This document shows, piece by piece, positions 7,730-15,843 of a DNA stretch of 37,154 nucleotides. The translations under genes were made by a program, and so were the position numbers. Below the pieces are notes generated by a model. That model did no database searches. It was given only the letters and a program-made list of their open reading frames with translations, and was not told where the DNA came from. This DNA comes from CAZTVF01 sp964616985 (GTDB lineage Bacteria > Planctomycetota > Phycisphaerae > SM23-33). The stretch is from assembly GCA_964616985.1 (NCBI GenBank), contig CAZTVF010000043.1, positions 1 to 37,154 of the forward strand, read 5' to 3'. Within the stretch, counting starts at the first letter, position 1, and every line of letters begins with the position of its first letter.

Positions 7730-8329
7730 ATGAAGCTGCTCTCGCTGGCCGCGATCGTGATGATGTTTGGCGTGATGGGCTGCTCTTCCCAGCAGCCGCA
7801 GCAGCAGTCGTCAACGGCTGCGCCGCAGGTGGTGCTGGAGACGTCGGCCGGCAACATCACGCTGGAGCTCAACCCGGCCAAGGCGCCGCTGTCGGTGGAG
7901 AATTTCCTCAAGTACGTCGATGACGGCTTCTATAACGGCACGGTGTTCCATCGCGTGCTGCCGACGTTCATGATCCAGGGCGGCGGCTTCACGCCCGATG
8001 GCAAGCACAAGGCCACGCGGGCGCCGATCCGCCTGGAGGCCGCCAACGGCCTGTCCAACGCGCGGGGCACGATCGCGATGGCCCGCACGGGCGACCCGCA
8101 CAGCGCGACGTCGGAGTTCTTCATCAACGTCGTGGACAATGCCGGCCAGCTCGACCCCATCCCGGGCATGAGCGAGGGCTACGCCGTCTTCGGCAAGGTG
8201 GTCGAGGGCATGGACGTGGTGGACAAGATCAAGGCGATGCCCGGGCACATCAACCCGGCCAACATGCGCGACGGCCCCAGCACGCCGGACAACCCGGTCC
8301 TGATCATCAAGGCCTATCGCAAGAAGTGA
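7730..8329 (+). CDS. Peptidyl-prolyl cis-trans isomerase (cyclophilin), lipoprotein
   Basis: 199 residues. A lipoprotein signal peptide ends at GVMGC (lipid Cys18), followed by a Gln/Ser-rich linker, then a full cyclophilin domain: NFLKYVDDGFYNGTVFHRV, FMIQGGGF, GTIAMARTGDPHSATSEFF and FINVVDN, containing the usual catalytic Arg (FHR) and core residues. It should act as a membrane-anchored folding catalyst outside the cytoplasm. ATG at 7730 is chosen over ATG 7724 because GGAGA ends seven bases before it but only one base before the other. It is followed 58 bases later by a cytosolic paralogue. Confidence 0.93.
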   Translation: MKLLSLAAIVMMFGVMGCSSQQPQQQSSTAAPQVVLETSAGNITLELNPAKAPLSVENFLKYVDDGFYNGTVFHRVLPTFMIQGGGFTPDGKHKATRAPIRLEAANGLSNARGTIAMARTGDPHSATSEFFINVVDNAGQLDPIPGMSEGYAVFGKVVEGMDVVDKIKAMPGHINPANMRDGPSTPDNPVLIIKAYRKK

Positions 8330-8387
8330 TCAACGCCAGCGGCGGCCGCTGAGGCTGCCCTGCAAGACCCCTAACCAAGGAGCTAAC

Positions 8388-8891
8388 GTGGCCGAGACCG
8401 CAGCCAACACCCAGGTCGTCATGGAAACATCGCTGGGCAACATCACGATCGAACTGGACGACGCCAAGGCGCCGCTGAGCGCCAAGAACTTCCTGCAGTA
8501 CGTGGACGACGGCTTCTACAACGGCACGATCTTCCACCGCATCATCGCGAATTTCATGATCCAGGGCGGCGGCATGACGCCCGACATGCGGCAGAAGACG
8601 ACCAAGCCGGCGATTCGCAACGAGGGCGGCAATGGCCTGCGGAACAAGCGCGGAACGATCGCGATGGCCCGCACCTCCGTGCCCGATAGCGCCACCAGCC
8701 AGTTCTTCATCAACGTCGTCGACAACGGCTTCCTCGACCGCGACCAGTCGCAGGACGGCGTCGGCTACGCCGTCTTCGGCAAGGTCGTCGAAGGCCTCGA
8801 CGTGGTCGATAAGATCAAGGCCGTCAAGACCGGCGCCCAGGATGTGCCCCGCGAGCCCGTGCTGATCCAGAAGGTCTATCGCAAGAAATGA
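8388..8891 (+). CDS. Peptidyl-prolyl cis-trans isomerase (cyclophilin), cytosolic paralogue
   Basis: 167 residues, no signal peptide. Same domain as the gene before it (NFLQYVDDGFYNGTIFHRI, MIQGGGM, GTIAMARTSVPDSATSQFF), clearly a tandem duplicate that differs in lacking the lipoprotein leader. Start is GTG, with AAGGAG seven bases ahead; no nearby ATG fits. Its TGA overlaps the ATG of the next gene (ATGA), so those two are translationally coupled. Confidence 0.93.
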   Translation: MAETAANTQVVMETSLGNITIELDDAKAPLSAKNFLQYVDDGFYNGTIFHRIIANFMIQGGGMTPDMRQKTTKPAIRNEGGNGLRNKRGTIAMARTSVPDSATSQFFINVVDNGFLDRDQSQDGVGYAVFGKVVEGLDVVDKIKAVKTGAQDVPREPVLIQKVYRKK

Positions 8892-9535
8892 TCCACGATA
8901 TCTCCGTCACGCTGGGCGGGCGCTGCACGTACTGGCCGGGCGATCCGGCCTACGAACGCGTGCAGACGCTGCGCCTGGCCGACGGGGGCGTGGCCGACGT
9001 CTCCCGCCTGACGCTCAGCGTGCACGCGGGGACGCACGTGGACTCGCCCGCGCACTTCATCGCCGGCGGCAGGACGCTCGACCAGTATGGGCCCGAGCGA
9101 TTCATCCTGCCGGCGACGGTGGTGGAGATCGATGACGACGAATGCGTCCGCCCCGAGCACCTGGCGGCCTTGCCGCTGGCGGCGGGGGAGGCGCTGCTGC
9201 TCAAGACGCGCAATTCCGCCGCGGGCCTGTGCACAAGGGGGCAGTTCAGCGAGCGGTACGTGTACCTCTCGCTGGAGGCGGCCCGGCTGTGCGTGCAGCG
9301 GCGGCTGGGGCTGGTGGGCATCGACTACCTCGGTGTGGATCGCTTCGGCGGCGACGGCTTCCCCGTTCACATGGAACTGCTGGGCAACGACGTGCTGATC
9401 CTGGAGACCGTGAACCTCGCCGGCGTCCCCGCCGGGCGGTATACGCTCTCGTGCCTGCCGCTGAAGATCAGGGATTGCGAAGGCTCGCCCGTGCGCGCGG
9501 TGCTGATGAGTGAGTCCCCGCCGCCGGTGCGATGA
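8888..9535 (+). CDS. Cyclase-family (kynurenine formamidase-like) metal-dependent hydrolase
   Basis: 215 residues, PF04199-type. The metal-binding signature HAGTHVDSPAHF is at about 46-57, with IDYLGVDRF near 143 and a C-terminal GSPVRAVL. The family includes KynB arylformamidase, isatin hydrolase and many uncharacterised members; the substrate cannot be set from sequence. It overlaps the upstream cyclophilin by four bases (ATGA). No tryptophan-catabolic gene is nearby, so a kynurenine role is only one option. Confidence 0.85.
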   Translation: MIHDISVTLGGRCTYWPGDPAYERVQTLRLADGGVADVSRLTLSVHAGTHVDSPAHFIAGGRTLDQYGPERFILPATVVEIDDDECVRPEHLAALPLAAGEALLLKTRNSAAGLCTRGQFSERYVYLSLEAARLCVQRRLGLVGIDYLGVDRFGGDGFPVHMELLGNDVLILETVNLAGVPAGRYTLSCLPLKIRDCEGSPVRAVLMSESPPPVR

Positions 9536-9901
9536 CCCGGCCCGGTGTGACCCCCAAACTTGTTCTGGGGGTGAAGGAGGGCGGAGGGGCCTGGGTGAAG
9601 CCAAATCGGTTCGTTGGGGGGTGAAGGATGGCGGAGACGCCTGGGCGGAGCCAAGTCGGTGCCACCCCCAAACTTGTTTGGGGGTGCGAACCTTCACCAG
9701 TTTACCAGGGGAACATTTCCTCACGATTGTAAGGTTTGATGGTTGGGCTCTTGCCGCGGCCGATCACAGATATTGATTTGCGCGAATACGTCTGACCATG
9801 TGCTTTCCTCTGTGACGTACGGGGAGTCGGTGGATATTCTCACCCCCAAACGAGTTTGGGGGTGGCACCGCGATGGCATCGTGGTGGCACCGGTTGCGAC
9901 T
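9536..9901. repeat. Family B palindromes and a 48-bp tandem duplication
   Basis: No gene. Family B palindromes (CACCCCCAAAC + 2 nt + GTTTGGGGGTG) are at 9550-9572 (imperfect), 9663-9686 and 9841-9864. Between the first two lies a tandem duplication, GGGGGTGAAGGA.GGCGGAG...GCCTGGG..GAGCCAA.TCGGT, at about 9568-9614 and 9616-9661. Confidence 0.8.
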
Positions 9902-10348
9902 CTATTTGCGACGTGTCTTCTTCTTTGCGGGGGGTTTCTTTTTCGGTTCGCCCATCGCGGCCAACTGTGCCTGGCCGTCTTTCCAGATGACGTCGCCGAG
10001 CATTCGCCTGGCGTACGCCTCCAGTTCCTGCGGGGTGGTGAAGAGCTCTTCGTAGGCGTAGTGGCCGCGGGCGAAGTCGCACTGGCTGGGCGAGAGCATG
10101 CGGCAGACGGCGGCGCGGTTGGCGTAGTCTTTGCACGCGTGGCCGCCGCCGGGAGGCTCGATGAGGTTCTTGCAGCGGTTGTCGACCTTGATGTACCAAT
10201 CGCCGGCGAGGTCGATGTGAACCGTGGTGGCCTCGTGCATGAGGTACCAGCGGATGTTGTCGAACTCCTCAAACGAGTCGGGGCTGTCGATCTGGAAGCA
10301 GTAGTACCGGCAGCACCGCGCGTTGCATTTCTGGCATCTTCGGTCCAT
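9902..10348 (-). CDS. YkgJ-like cysteine-cluster protein
   Basis: 148 residues from MDRRCQKCNARCC. An N-terminal Cys cluster (C5, C8, C12, C13, C17) and later Cys in DNRCKNL, HACKDY and AAVCRM resemble the YkgJ/CxxCxxxCC family, thought to bind zinc or iron-sulfur; function unknown. The C-terminus is a Lys/Pro-rich basic tail (PKKKPPAKKKTRRK). An in-frame start 14 codons earlier is possible but would precede the first conserved residues. Isolated on its strand, with no operon partner. Confidence 0.75.
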   Translation of the reverse strand: MDRRCQKCNARCCRYYCFQIDSPDSFEEFDNIRWYLMHEATTVHIDLAGDWYIKVDNRCKNLIEPPGGGHACKDYANRAAVCRMLSPSQCDFARGHYAYEELFTTPQELEAYARRMLGDVIWKDGQAQLAAMGEPKKKPPAKKKTRRK

Positions 10349-10390
10349 GGCGACAGTGTAGCGTATGGTTAGGGGGCAGGTCGAGCGCAA

Positions 10391-10653
10391 GTCATGTGTT
10401 AGTCGGTGGCGCGGCGACGACTGATGGTAATGATGGGGAAGGAAAGCGGGATGGCACGGATTAGAGGATTACATGGAGGCGGAATCGCTGCGCAAAGGAT
10501 GGCTGGCCGGGATATGAGAGGGGGCTGTTTGTTCATTCCTTGCCGCAGAACACGATGAGAAATGGCGAGAACGAACCCCGAGCGACAGATTGCAGTTCTC
10601 TCTACTCCGTGCAATCCCGCTCCTCTTCACCAATGGAAGCCATCGCCCGGGCA
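10391..10653. other. Intergenic stretch with a degenerate GGATTA repeat
   Basis: No gene. AAAGCGGGATGGCACGGATT followed by AGAGGATTACAT (10444-10475) matches the family F microrepeat seen three more times at 18.7-20.5 kb. Confidence 0.5.
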
Positions 10654-11598
10654 TCAGAACCTCGCCGTGATCATCTCGATCTTCTCCGGGGCGACCCAGA
10701 AGGGTTCCCAGAGTTGGCCGCGGTTGCGGCCGATGTAGAGCGTGGCGTCGACGGCGGCCCAGGCCAGCGCCAGCGGCGAGAAGCAGAGGTGGTACGTGTT
10801 GATGTTCTTGCGGGTGACAGCGGGGAAGCCCTCGGCGATGTGCGTCCATGAGATGCCGCAATCGCCCGTCCAGTACAGCTGGCCGTGAACGTCCTGCTCG
10901 TCGTCGTGCGGGCCGTCGGAGACGCTGGCGAGCATCACCTCGGGGTTCGTGGGGTGGATGGCGATGGCCCGGCCGTAGCGGCCGCCGAGACCCTGCCCGC
11001 GATATTCCCAGGTGGTGCCGCGGTCGGCGCTGATGTAGACCGCCTTGGCGGTGTTGGCGTAGACACGGGCGGGGTACAGCGGGCAGACCGAGACCTGGTG
11101 GACGTCCTCGTCCAGCTGCGGCGTTACCGGCCGCCAGTCCTCGCCCCAGTCGTCGGACCGCATGATGCTGCCGACGTGGATGTCGGCGTAGACCGTGCCG
11201 TCGTGTACGGCGGCGAAGCTGCGGATGGCCGGCGGCCCGCCCCAGGGCGTATGCCAGGTGCGGCGGACGTCGAGGCGGTCGAACGTGGTGACGCGTCGCG
11301 CGGGCCCGGCGGGGCCGTCGAGGTGATAGAGGTGGGCGCCCTCGGTGCCGATCAGCAGTTCCAAGGGATTCTCGCGGACGATGAGGACCGAGGAGATGGG
11401 CTCGACGATGCCCGTGTAGGCGGGCATGAAGTCCTCGTCCTGCCAGATCTCGATGCGGTCGCCGCCGGTGACTAGGACATCGTACTTCCAGCCCTCGGCG
11501 ATGAAATCGACGTGCCGGCCCTCGCACAGCGTGTGCGGCTGGGGGTCTTCGGTGGCCGACTCGAGGCGGTAGACCGCGGTCTTGGTGGCGATCAGCAT
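10654..11598 (-). CDS. BNR/Asp-box repeat beta-propeller protein (sialidase/YCF48-like fold)
   Basis: 314 residues, no signal peptide. At least four Asp-box motifs are visible: RSDDWGEDWRP, SADRGTTWEY, WTGDCGISWTH and GRNRGQLWEP, regularly spaced as in a bladed propeller of the sortilin/sialidase/photosystem assembly type. Catalytic sialidase residues are not evident, so this is more likely a binding or monitoring propeller than an enzyme. CAGGAG seven bases before the ATG supports the start. Upstream are F-type GGATTA repeats and a family C hairpin. Confidence 0.8.
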   Translation of the reverse strand: MLIATKTAVYRLESATEDPQPHTLCEGRHVDFIAEGWKYDVLVTGGDRIEIWQDEDFMPAYTGIVEPISSVLIVRENPLELLIGTEGAHLYHLDGPAGPARRVTTFDRLDVRRTWHTPWGGPPAIRSFAAVHDGTVYADIHVGSIMRSDDWGEDWRPVTPQLDEDVHQVSVCPLYPARVYANTAKAVYISADRGTTWEYRGQGLGGRYGRAIAIHPTNPEVMLASVSDGPHDDEQDVHGQLYWTGDCGISWTHIAEGFPAVTRKNINTYHLCFSPLALAWAAVDATLYIGRNRGQLWEPFWVAPEKIEMITARF

Positions 11599-11656
11599 GG
11601 GACGTCTCCTGAATCCATAGAAGTATACGCAGCGTACTTCTGCCGGCAGGCAGGCT

Positions 11657-11676
11657 CACGGGCGAGACGCCCGTGG
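11657..11676. repeat. Family C hairpin
   Basis: CACGGGCGAGACGCCCGTGG, preceded by TGCCGGCAGGCAGGCT. The whole is the reverse complement of the copy at 28500-28535. It lies in a 305-base gap (11599-11903) with nothing else recognisable apart from a TATACT near 11873. Confidence 0.7.
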
Positions 11677-11903
11677 AAGACGAGGGGAGACGGGGCGACG
11701 GGGGGGACGGGGAGATGCGTTGCGTGGTGAATGTGATTGGACAAGGTTTGAGAACGGGAAGACGTGCGAATGCAGGCTTGCGGTTTCGCTCACGGCGGCA
11801 AAGACGAGGGGGGTGTCACAACGGCGCGCGTCGGCGGGGCATTCTTGCTGTGGCGGAGGCGAAGGCGGATCGCTATACTCCCGCTTTACCCATGGAGAAG
11901 AAA

Positions 11904-12989
11904 ATGTCGAGAGTGACTTTTGCGTCCGCCCGTCCCAAGGAGCTTCGCGCCGACGCCACGCTGCCGGCCCTGCTGGACCGCATGCTGGCGACGTGGGATT
12001 TCAAGAAGCGTTTCGAAGGCAAGCGGGTGGCGATCAAGATGCACCTGGGCGGCAACATGGGGTTCTCGACGATCCACCCGCTGCTGGTCCGCCGCGTGGT
12101 CAAGGCTGTGCGCGACGCCGGCGGCAACCCCTTCGTTACCGATGCCCCCTGGGCCGTCGCCGGCGCGCACGAGCGAGGGTACACGGCCGAGACGCTGGGC
12201 TGCCCGCTGGCGCCGGTGGCGGGTCTGAACGACAAGCATTTCTACTCCAAGCGCGTCAACTTCCGCACGATGAAGACGGTCGAGCTGGCCGGCGAGATCG
12301 TCGAAGCCGACGCCATGATCGTCCTCTCGCACGGCAAGGGGCACGGGCATAGCGGCTTCGGCGGGGCGATCAAGAACATCGCCATGGGCTGCGTCGATCC
12401 CGGCACGCGGAGCAAGATTCACCGCCTCATGAGCGCCGCCTTCGAATGGGACGCCAGCAAGTGCACCGGCTGCCTGCTGTGCCGCGACAACTGCCCCAAC
12501 GACGCCATCACCTTCGAGGACGGCAAGATCGCCATCTCCGACCACGCGTGCAAGTACTGCATGCACTGCCAGCTCGCTTGCGCCAAGGGCGCCATCGCCA
12601 TCGACCAGCGCGGCTACCGGTACTTCCAGAAGGGCATGGCCCTGACGACGCGCGAGGCCCTGAACACCTTCGAGACCGGGCGGGTGATGTTCATCACCGC
12701 GATGCTCCAGATCACGCCGTTTTGCGACTGCTGGGGCTTCACCACGCCCTCGATCGTGCCCGATATCGGCATCGTCGCGGGCGACAACATCGTCGCCGTC
12801 GAGACGGCCTCGGTGGACCTGATCAAGGCTGAGGACTTCATTGAAGGGTCGCTGCCCTCGCCGCTGAAGCGCAGCGGCAGCGGGCACCTGATGCAGCAGA
12901 TCCACGGCAAGGACCCGTACATCCAGATCGACGAGTGCGTCAAGCTCGGTATGGGCTCTACGAAGTACAAGCTGCAGAATATCGAATAA
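11904..12989 (+). CDS. DUF362-domain protein with 2x[4Fe-4S] ferredoxin module
   Basis: 361 residues. The N-terminal DUF362 domain (about 38-180: VAIKMHLGG, FVTDAPW, SHGKGHGHSGFGGAIKN) is followed by an 8Fe-ferredoxin pair: C187, C190, C193, C197 and C216, C219, C222, C226. Members are common in anaerobes; redox function is likely, exact role unknown. The start at 11904 is preferred to ATG 11892 because GGAG lies six bases before it, inside the earlier ATG context; a much longer in-frame extension from 11673 reads through repeat DNA and is rejected. Likely cytoplasmic. Confidence 0.88.
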   Translation: MSRVTFASARPKELRADATLPALLDRMLATWDFKKRFEGKRVAIKMHLGGNMGFSTIHPLLVRRVVKAVRDAGGNPFVTDAPWAVAGAHERGYTAETLGCPLAPVAGLNDKHFYSKRVNFRTMKTVELAGEIVEADAMIVLSHGKGHGHSGFGGAIKNIAMGCVDPGTRSKIHRLMSAAFEWDASKCTGCLLCRDNCPNDAITFEDGKIAISDHACKYCMHCQLACAKGAIAIDQRGYRYFQKGMALTTREALNTFETGRVMFITAMLQITPFCDCWGFTTPSIVPDIGIVAGDNIVAVETASVDLIKAEDFIEGSLPSPLKRSGSGHLMQQIHGKDPYIQIDECVKLGMGSTKYKLQNIE

Positions 12990-13362
12990 ACGGCGTGGAG
13001 TGGCGTGGGACTCGTGCTCTGTCTCTCGTGATCTGATGGGTGCCACGCCGAAGCGTCGCGCTGTTTGCGACGCGCCGGCATGCCCGCCCGAGCATGCCGG
13101 CGCGAGTACGCTTCGGCATGGCACCCTTAATGCGCCACGGCTTGATCTACGTCAATTCGTCACTTGGTGACGCCTGGGCTTCTACATCGCCGAACGGCAA
13201 GCCGCCGCCGGAGCACTCACTATTCGGTTGTGATGAACTACTCGTTGCTTCCCAAGAGCGAACCTCGTAGGCCACGGCACCGGGTCCCCGCCGCGCGGGC
13301 GGCGAGGAACATCTTGTTTTGCCAACCTAATCTCGACTTCATCTCGTGCCGATAACAGGAAC
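12990..13362. repeat. Large two-part hairpin and a half family A element
   Basis: No gene. Hairpin: outer arms GGGTGCCACGCCGAAGCG (13038-13055) and its complement (13109-13126) with one mismatch; inner perfect arms GCGCCGGCATGC (13072-13083) and GCATGCCGGCGC (13092-13103). Then at 13167-13210 the right half of a family A element (CTGGGCTTCTA..TCGCCG followed by AACGGCAAGCCGCCGCC), ending GAGCACTCAC. CCGCCGCGCGGGCGGC near 13289 is another short palindrome. Confidence 0.8.
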
Positions 13363-13815
13363 ATGAATACGCCGTCAGTCACAACATCTGCCGTGAAGCC
13401 ACGCAGCGCGACAACGCACAAGATCGTCGCGCGTTTCGCCGACGGAAAGGTTGTCAAGGGACACACCACGAACTTCAGCCCCGAAACGGCCGCGTTCGAT
13501 ATCACGCCCGCGAACGGGTTCCCGTCGTCCAAGCCGCTGGCGATCGACATCCATTCGCTGAAGGCGATCTTCTTTGTTCGCGATTTCGAGGGCAAGAGCA
13601 GCCGCAGGGATCGCACGCACTTCCTGCCCGGCCAGGCGTACCAGGGCCGCAAGGTGGAAGTGATGTTCAAGGACGGTGAACTGCTGATCGGCAGCACGCC
13701 GACCTATGGCTCGGAGATGCAGGGCTTCTTCATCTTCCCCGCCGACCCCGCTTCCAACACCATCAAGGTGTACGCCGTCAACGCGGCCGTGAAGAAGATC
13801 GTCTGGCTGCAGTAG
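13363..13815 (+). CDS. Conserved hypothetical protein, small beta-rich
   Basis: 150 residues. Two similar halves are visible: KIVARFADGKVVKGHTTNFS (about 20-39) and KVEVMFKDGELLIGSTPTYG (about 97-116), each an 'x-D-G-x-x-x-G' beta-hairpin, with IFFVRDFEGKSSRRDR between and FFIFPADPASNTIKVYAVN near the end. I recall this architecture from uncharacterised proteins of several phyla and cannot name a function. No signal peptide. Weak ribosome site (AACAGGAAC). A strong intrinsic terminator follows. Confidence 0.8.
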   Translation: MNTPSVTTSAVKPRSATTHKIVARFADGKVVKGHTTNFSPETAAFDITPANGFPSSKPLAIDIHSLKAIFFVRDFEGKSSRRDRTHFLPGQAYQGRKVEVMFKDGELLIGSTPTYGSEMQGFFIFPADPASNTIKVYAVNAAVKKIVWLQ

Positions 13816-13846
13816 GGGCCGGTATGCGCTTCCCGAAAAATCAACT

Positions 13847-13882
13847 GCCCCGGGCTTAATCACCCGGGGCGGTTCGTTTTTT
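13847..13882 (+). terminator. Rho-independent terminator
   Basis: Perfect 8-bp stem GCCCCGGG / CCCGGGGC with an 8-base loop, followed after six bases by TTTTTT. Serves the gene ending at 13815; the gene on the other strand ends 17 bases further on and could use the stem too. Confidence 0.75.
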
Positions 13883-13898
13883 GAGGCTTGTTCGTGAT

Positions 13899-14228
13899 TC
13901 AGTCGCCGGCGATTACGATGCGCGTGTAGGTGATCGTGGTCGTCGTGTGGGTCACGGTGCGGACCGAGTCGCCGCAGGTGCGCGTGTAGGTCACCGTGCG
14001 GGAGGTGTAGCCGCTGGGCTGGTCGCCGTCATTTACCTGCGGCCGCTCGCACTGCCGCTGGACTTCGCGCCGCTCGCACGTGCCGCCACCCTCGCGGTCG
14101 CACTGGCTGGGGCCGTTCCAGTGCCGCTCCTGGCCGAACCCGTGTGCGTAGGTCGGGGTCGCCGACACGATCACCACTGCCGCCACCGCCACCGCCGCCA
14201 GCAACCACTTGTTCGTCAGGGCCTTCAC
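13899..14228 (-). CDS. Small secreted Thr/Tyr-rich protein
   Basis: 109 residues. Starts at GTG with AAGGAG six bases ahead. A Sec signal peptide (WLLAAVAVAAVVIVSATPTYA) is followed by a Cys-containing middle (SQCDREGGGTCERREVQRQC) and a Thr-rich tail with repeated TVTYTRTC...TVTHTTTTITYTRI, which suggests beta strands exposed outside the cytoplasm. Four Cys could form disulfides. Not recognised as a known family. Confidence 0.7.
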   Translation of the reverse strand: MKALTNKWLLAAVAVAAVVIVSATPTYAHGFGQERHWNGPSQCDREGGGTCERREVQRQCERPQVNDGDQPSGYTSRTVTYTRTCGDSVRTVTHTTTTITYTRIVIAGD

Positions 14229-14399
14229 GATCGTCTCCTTTGCCTTCGTGTTCGTCTCGCCGCCACGCGGAGATGCTTACGAAGAGACAGACAGGCGGGG
14301 GAGCCAAAGGTTAGTGGCACGAGGGGGGTGACACCGCGGCGGAGGGCGTGACAGTTTCTTCTGACGCTAAGGAATGCTTTGACGTGGAGGGAGCCCCCT

Positions 14400-14712
14400 G
14401 TAGCCGGCCGCCGCTCGGCAGCTGTTCGGCGAAGCGGCGCCGAACATGTCCCCACGGCGGAAGCCGTGGGGCTCCAGGGTCCTCGACGATCTCTTAGCCC
14501 CGTCAGGGGCGACACAATGACAAACTTGTGCCGCCCCTGCCGGGGCTTCCCCAAAGGATGCATTCTGTTGCCCATGGCTTCCGCCAGAGGTATCTACACA
14601 ATGTCCTGGGTGGCGGCCTTCCCAGGCCGCCGCCCCTAACCACGCTGGCGGCGGCCTGGGAAGGCCGCCACCCCTCATACTTGTGTAGATACTATTGGCT
14701 TCCGCCATGGGC
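14400..14712. repeat. Hairpin cluster including the large family D palindrome
   Basis: Three nested units in a 670-base gap without a gene (14229-14898). (1) CCCCACGGCGGAAGCCGTGGGG (14450-14471 region). (2) AGCCCCGTCAGGGGCGACAC near 14497 pairing with its near-complement ending at 14550 (about 22 bp, two mismatches). (3) Family D: left arm 14570-14634 and right arm 14646-14712, about 65 bp each, containing CATGGCTTCCGCC, TATCTACACAA and GGTGGCGGCC, around an 11-base loop. A single right arm recurs at 2822-2895. Confidence 0.85.
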
Positions 14713-14840
14713 TGACATGTTTCGAACGATTTGCAGGGAGATCACCCCACGGCAAGATGCCATCAGGCATTCAGGAAGTCTGAGCGCACATCGCGGCAGG
14801 GAAGTGGTGCGGTTGGGCTCGCATCCTCGGCGTGTTTGGT

Positions 14841-14846
14841 TATAAT
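14841..14846 (+). promoter_or_regulatory. Probable -10 box for dapF
   Basis: Exact TATAAT 52 bases before the dapF ATG. No clear -35 at 16-18 bases (TTGGGC is 22 bases upstream). Confidence 0.45.
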
Positions 14847-14898
14847 GAAAACCTTGTTCCGCGCGAGTCGAGTTTCCGCGCGACGAAAGGATAACGAC

Positions 14899-15735
14899 AT
14901 GCGTTTTACCAAGATGCACGGACTTGGTAATGATTATGTATACGTCGATTGCTTCCAGCAGCAGATCGAGGACCCTGCCACCGTCGCCCGGATCGTCAGC
15001 GATCGCCATTTCGGCATCGGCGGCGACGGGCTGATCATGATCCTGCCCAGCGAGCGTGCCGACGTCCGCATGCGGATGTTCAATGCCGACGGCTCCGAGG
15101 GCCAGATGTGCGGCAACGGCATCCGCTGCGTGGCCAAGTGCGCCTTCGACCACGGGCTGACGAAGAACAACCCCATGACCGTCGAGACGGCTGCGGGCAT
15201 CAAGACGATTCAACTGATGATCGGCGCCCGCGGGCGCGTGGCGTCGGCCACCGTGGACATGGGCGAGCCCATCCTGGACCCCGCCGCCATCCCGGTGAGC
15301 ATGCGGCAGAACCGCGTCATCGAGGTGCCGATCCGCACGCCCAAGAACGCCTGGACGATGACGTGCGTCTCGATGGGCAACCCCCACGCGGTGATATACG
15401 TCCCCGACGTGGCCGCCGTGCCGCTGGAGGCGGTCGGGCCGGAGATCGAGAACAACCCGCTGTTCCCGCAGCGGATCAACGCACACTTCGTACAGGTGCA
15501 CTCGCCGCAGGAAGTGACGATGCGGACGTGGGAACGCGGCAGCGGCATCACGCTGGCCTGCGGCACGGGCGCGTCGGCCGTCTGCGTGGCCGGCGTGCTG
15601 ACCGGCAAGAGCGGGCGCAAGATATTGGCCCACCTGCCTGGCGGCGACCTGCAACTGGAGTGGCGCCAGGAGAACAACCACGTGTACATGACCGGCCCGG
15701 CCACCGAGGTCTTCTCGGGCGAGTGGCCGGAGTAG
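14899..15735 (+). CDS. dapF: Diaminopimelate epimerase
   Basis: 278 residues. Converts LL- to meso-diaminopimelate for lysine and peptidoglycan synthesis, in the cytoplasm. The two catalytic cysteines are present: C71 in GQMCGNGIRC and C221 in LACGTGASA. N-terminal FTKMHGLGNDYVYVD and GNPHAV are further family hallmarks. AAAGG nine bases before the ATG fits. The presence of DapF is consistent with a peptidoglycan-making planctomycete. An uninterrupted 670-residue antisense ORF across this gene and the next is an artefact of GC-rich codon use. Confidence 0.97.
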   Translation: MRFTKMHGLGNDYVYVDCFQQQIEDPATVARIVSDRHFGIGGDGLIMILPSERADVRMRMFNADGSEGQMCGNGIRCVAKCAFDHGLTKNNPMTVETAAGIKTIQLMIGARGRVASATVDMGEPILDPAAIPVSMRQNRVIEVPIRTPKNAWTMTCVSMGNPHAVIYVPDVAAVPLEAVGPEIENNPLFPQRINAHFVQVHSPQEVTMRTWERGSGITLACGTGASAVCVAGVLTGKSGRKILAHLPGGDLQLEWRQENNHVYMTGPATEVFSGEWPE

Positions 15736-15843
15736 CGTCGCATGAACAGAAAGACCATGCGGGATCGGCATCGACCTGAGATTCGGCGAATCGAGACGGT
15801 CCCGCCCACTGATGCAGTGAGTATTCAGACAAAAGGAGCGAAT

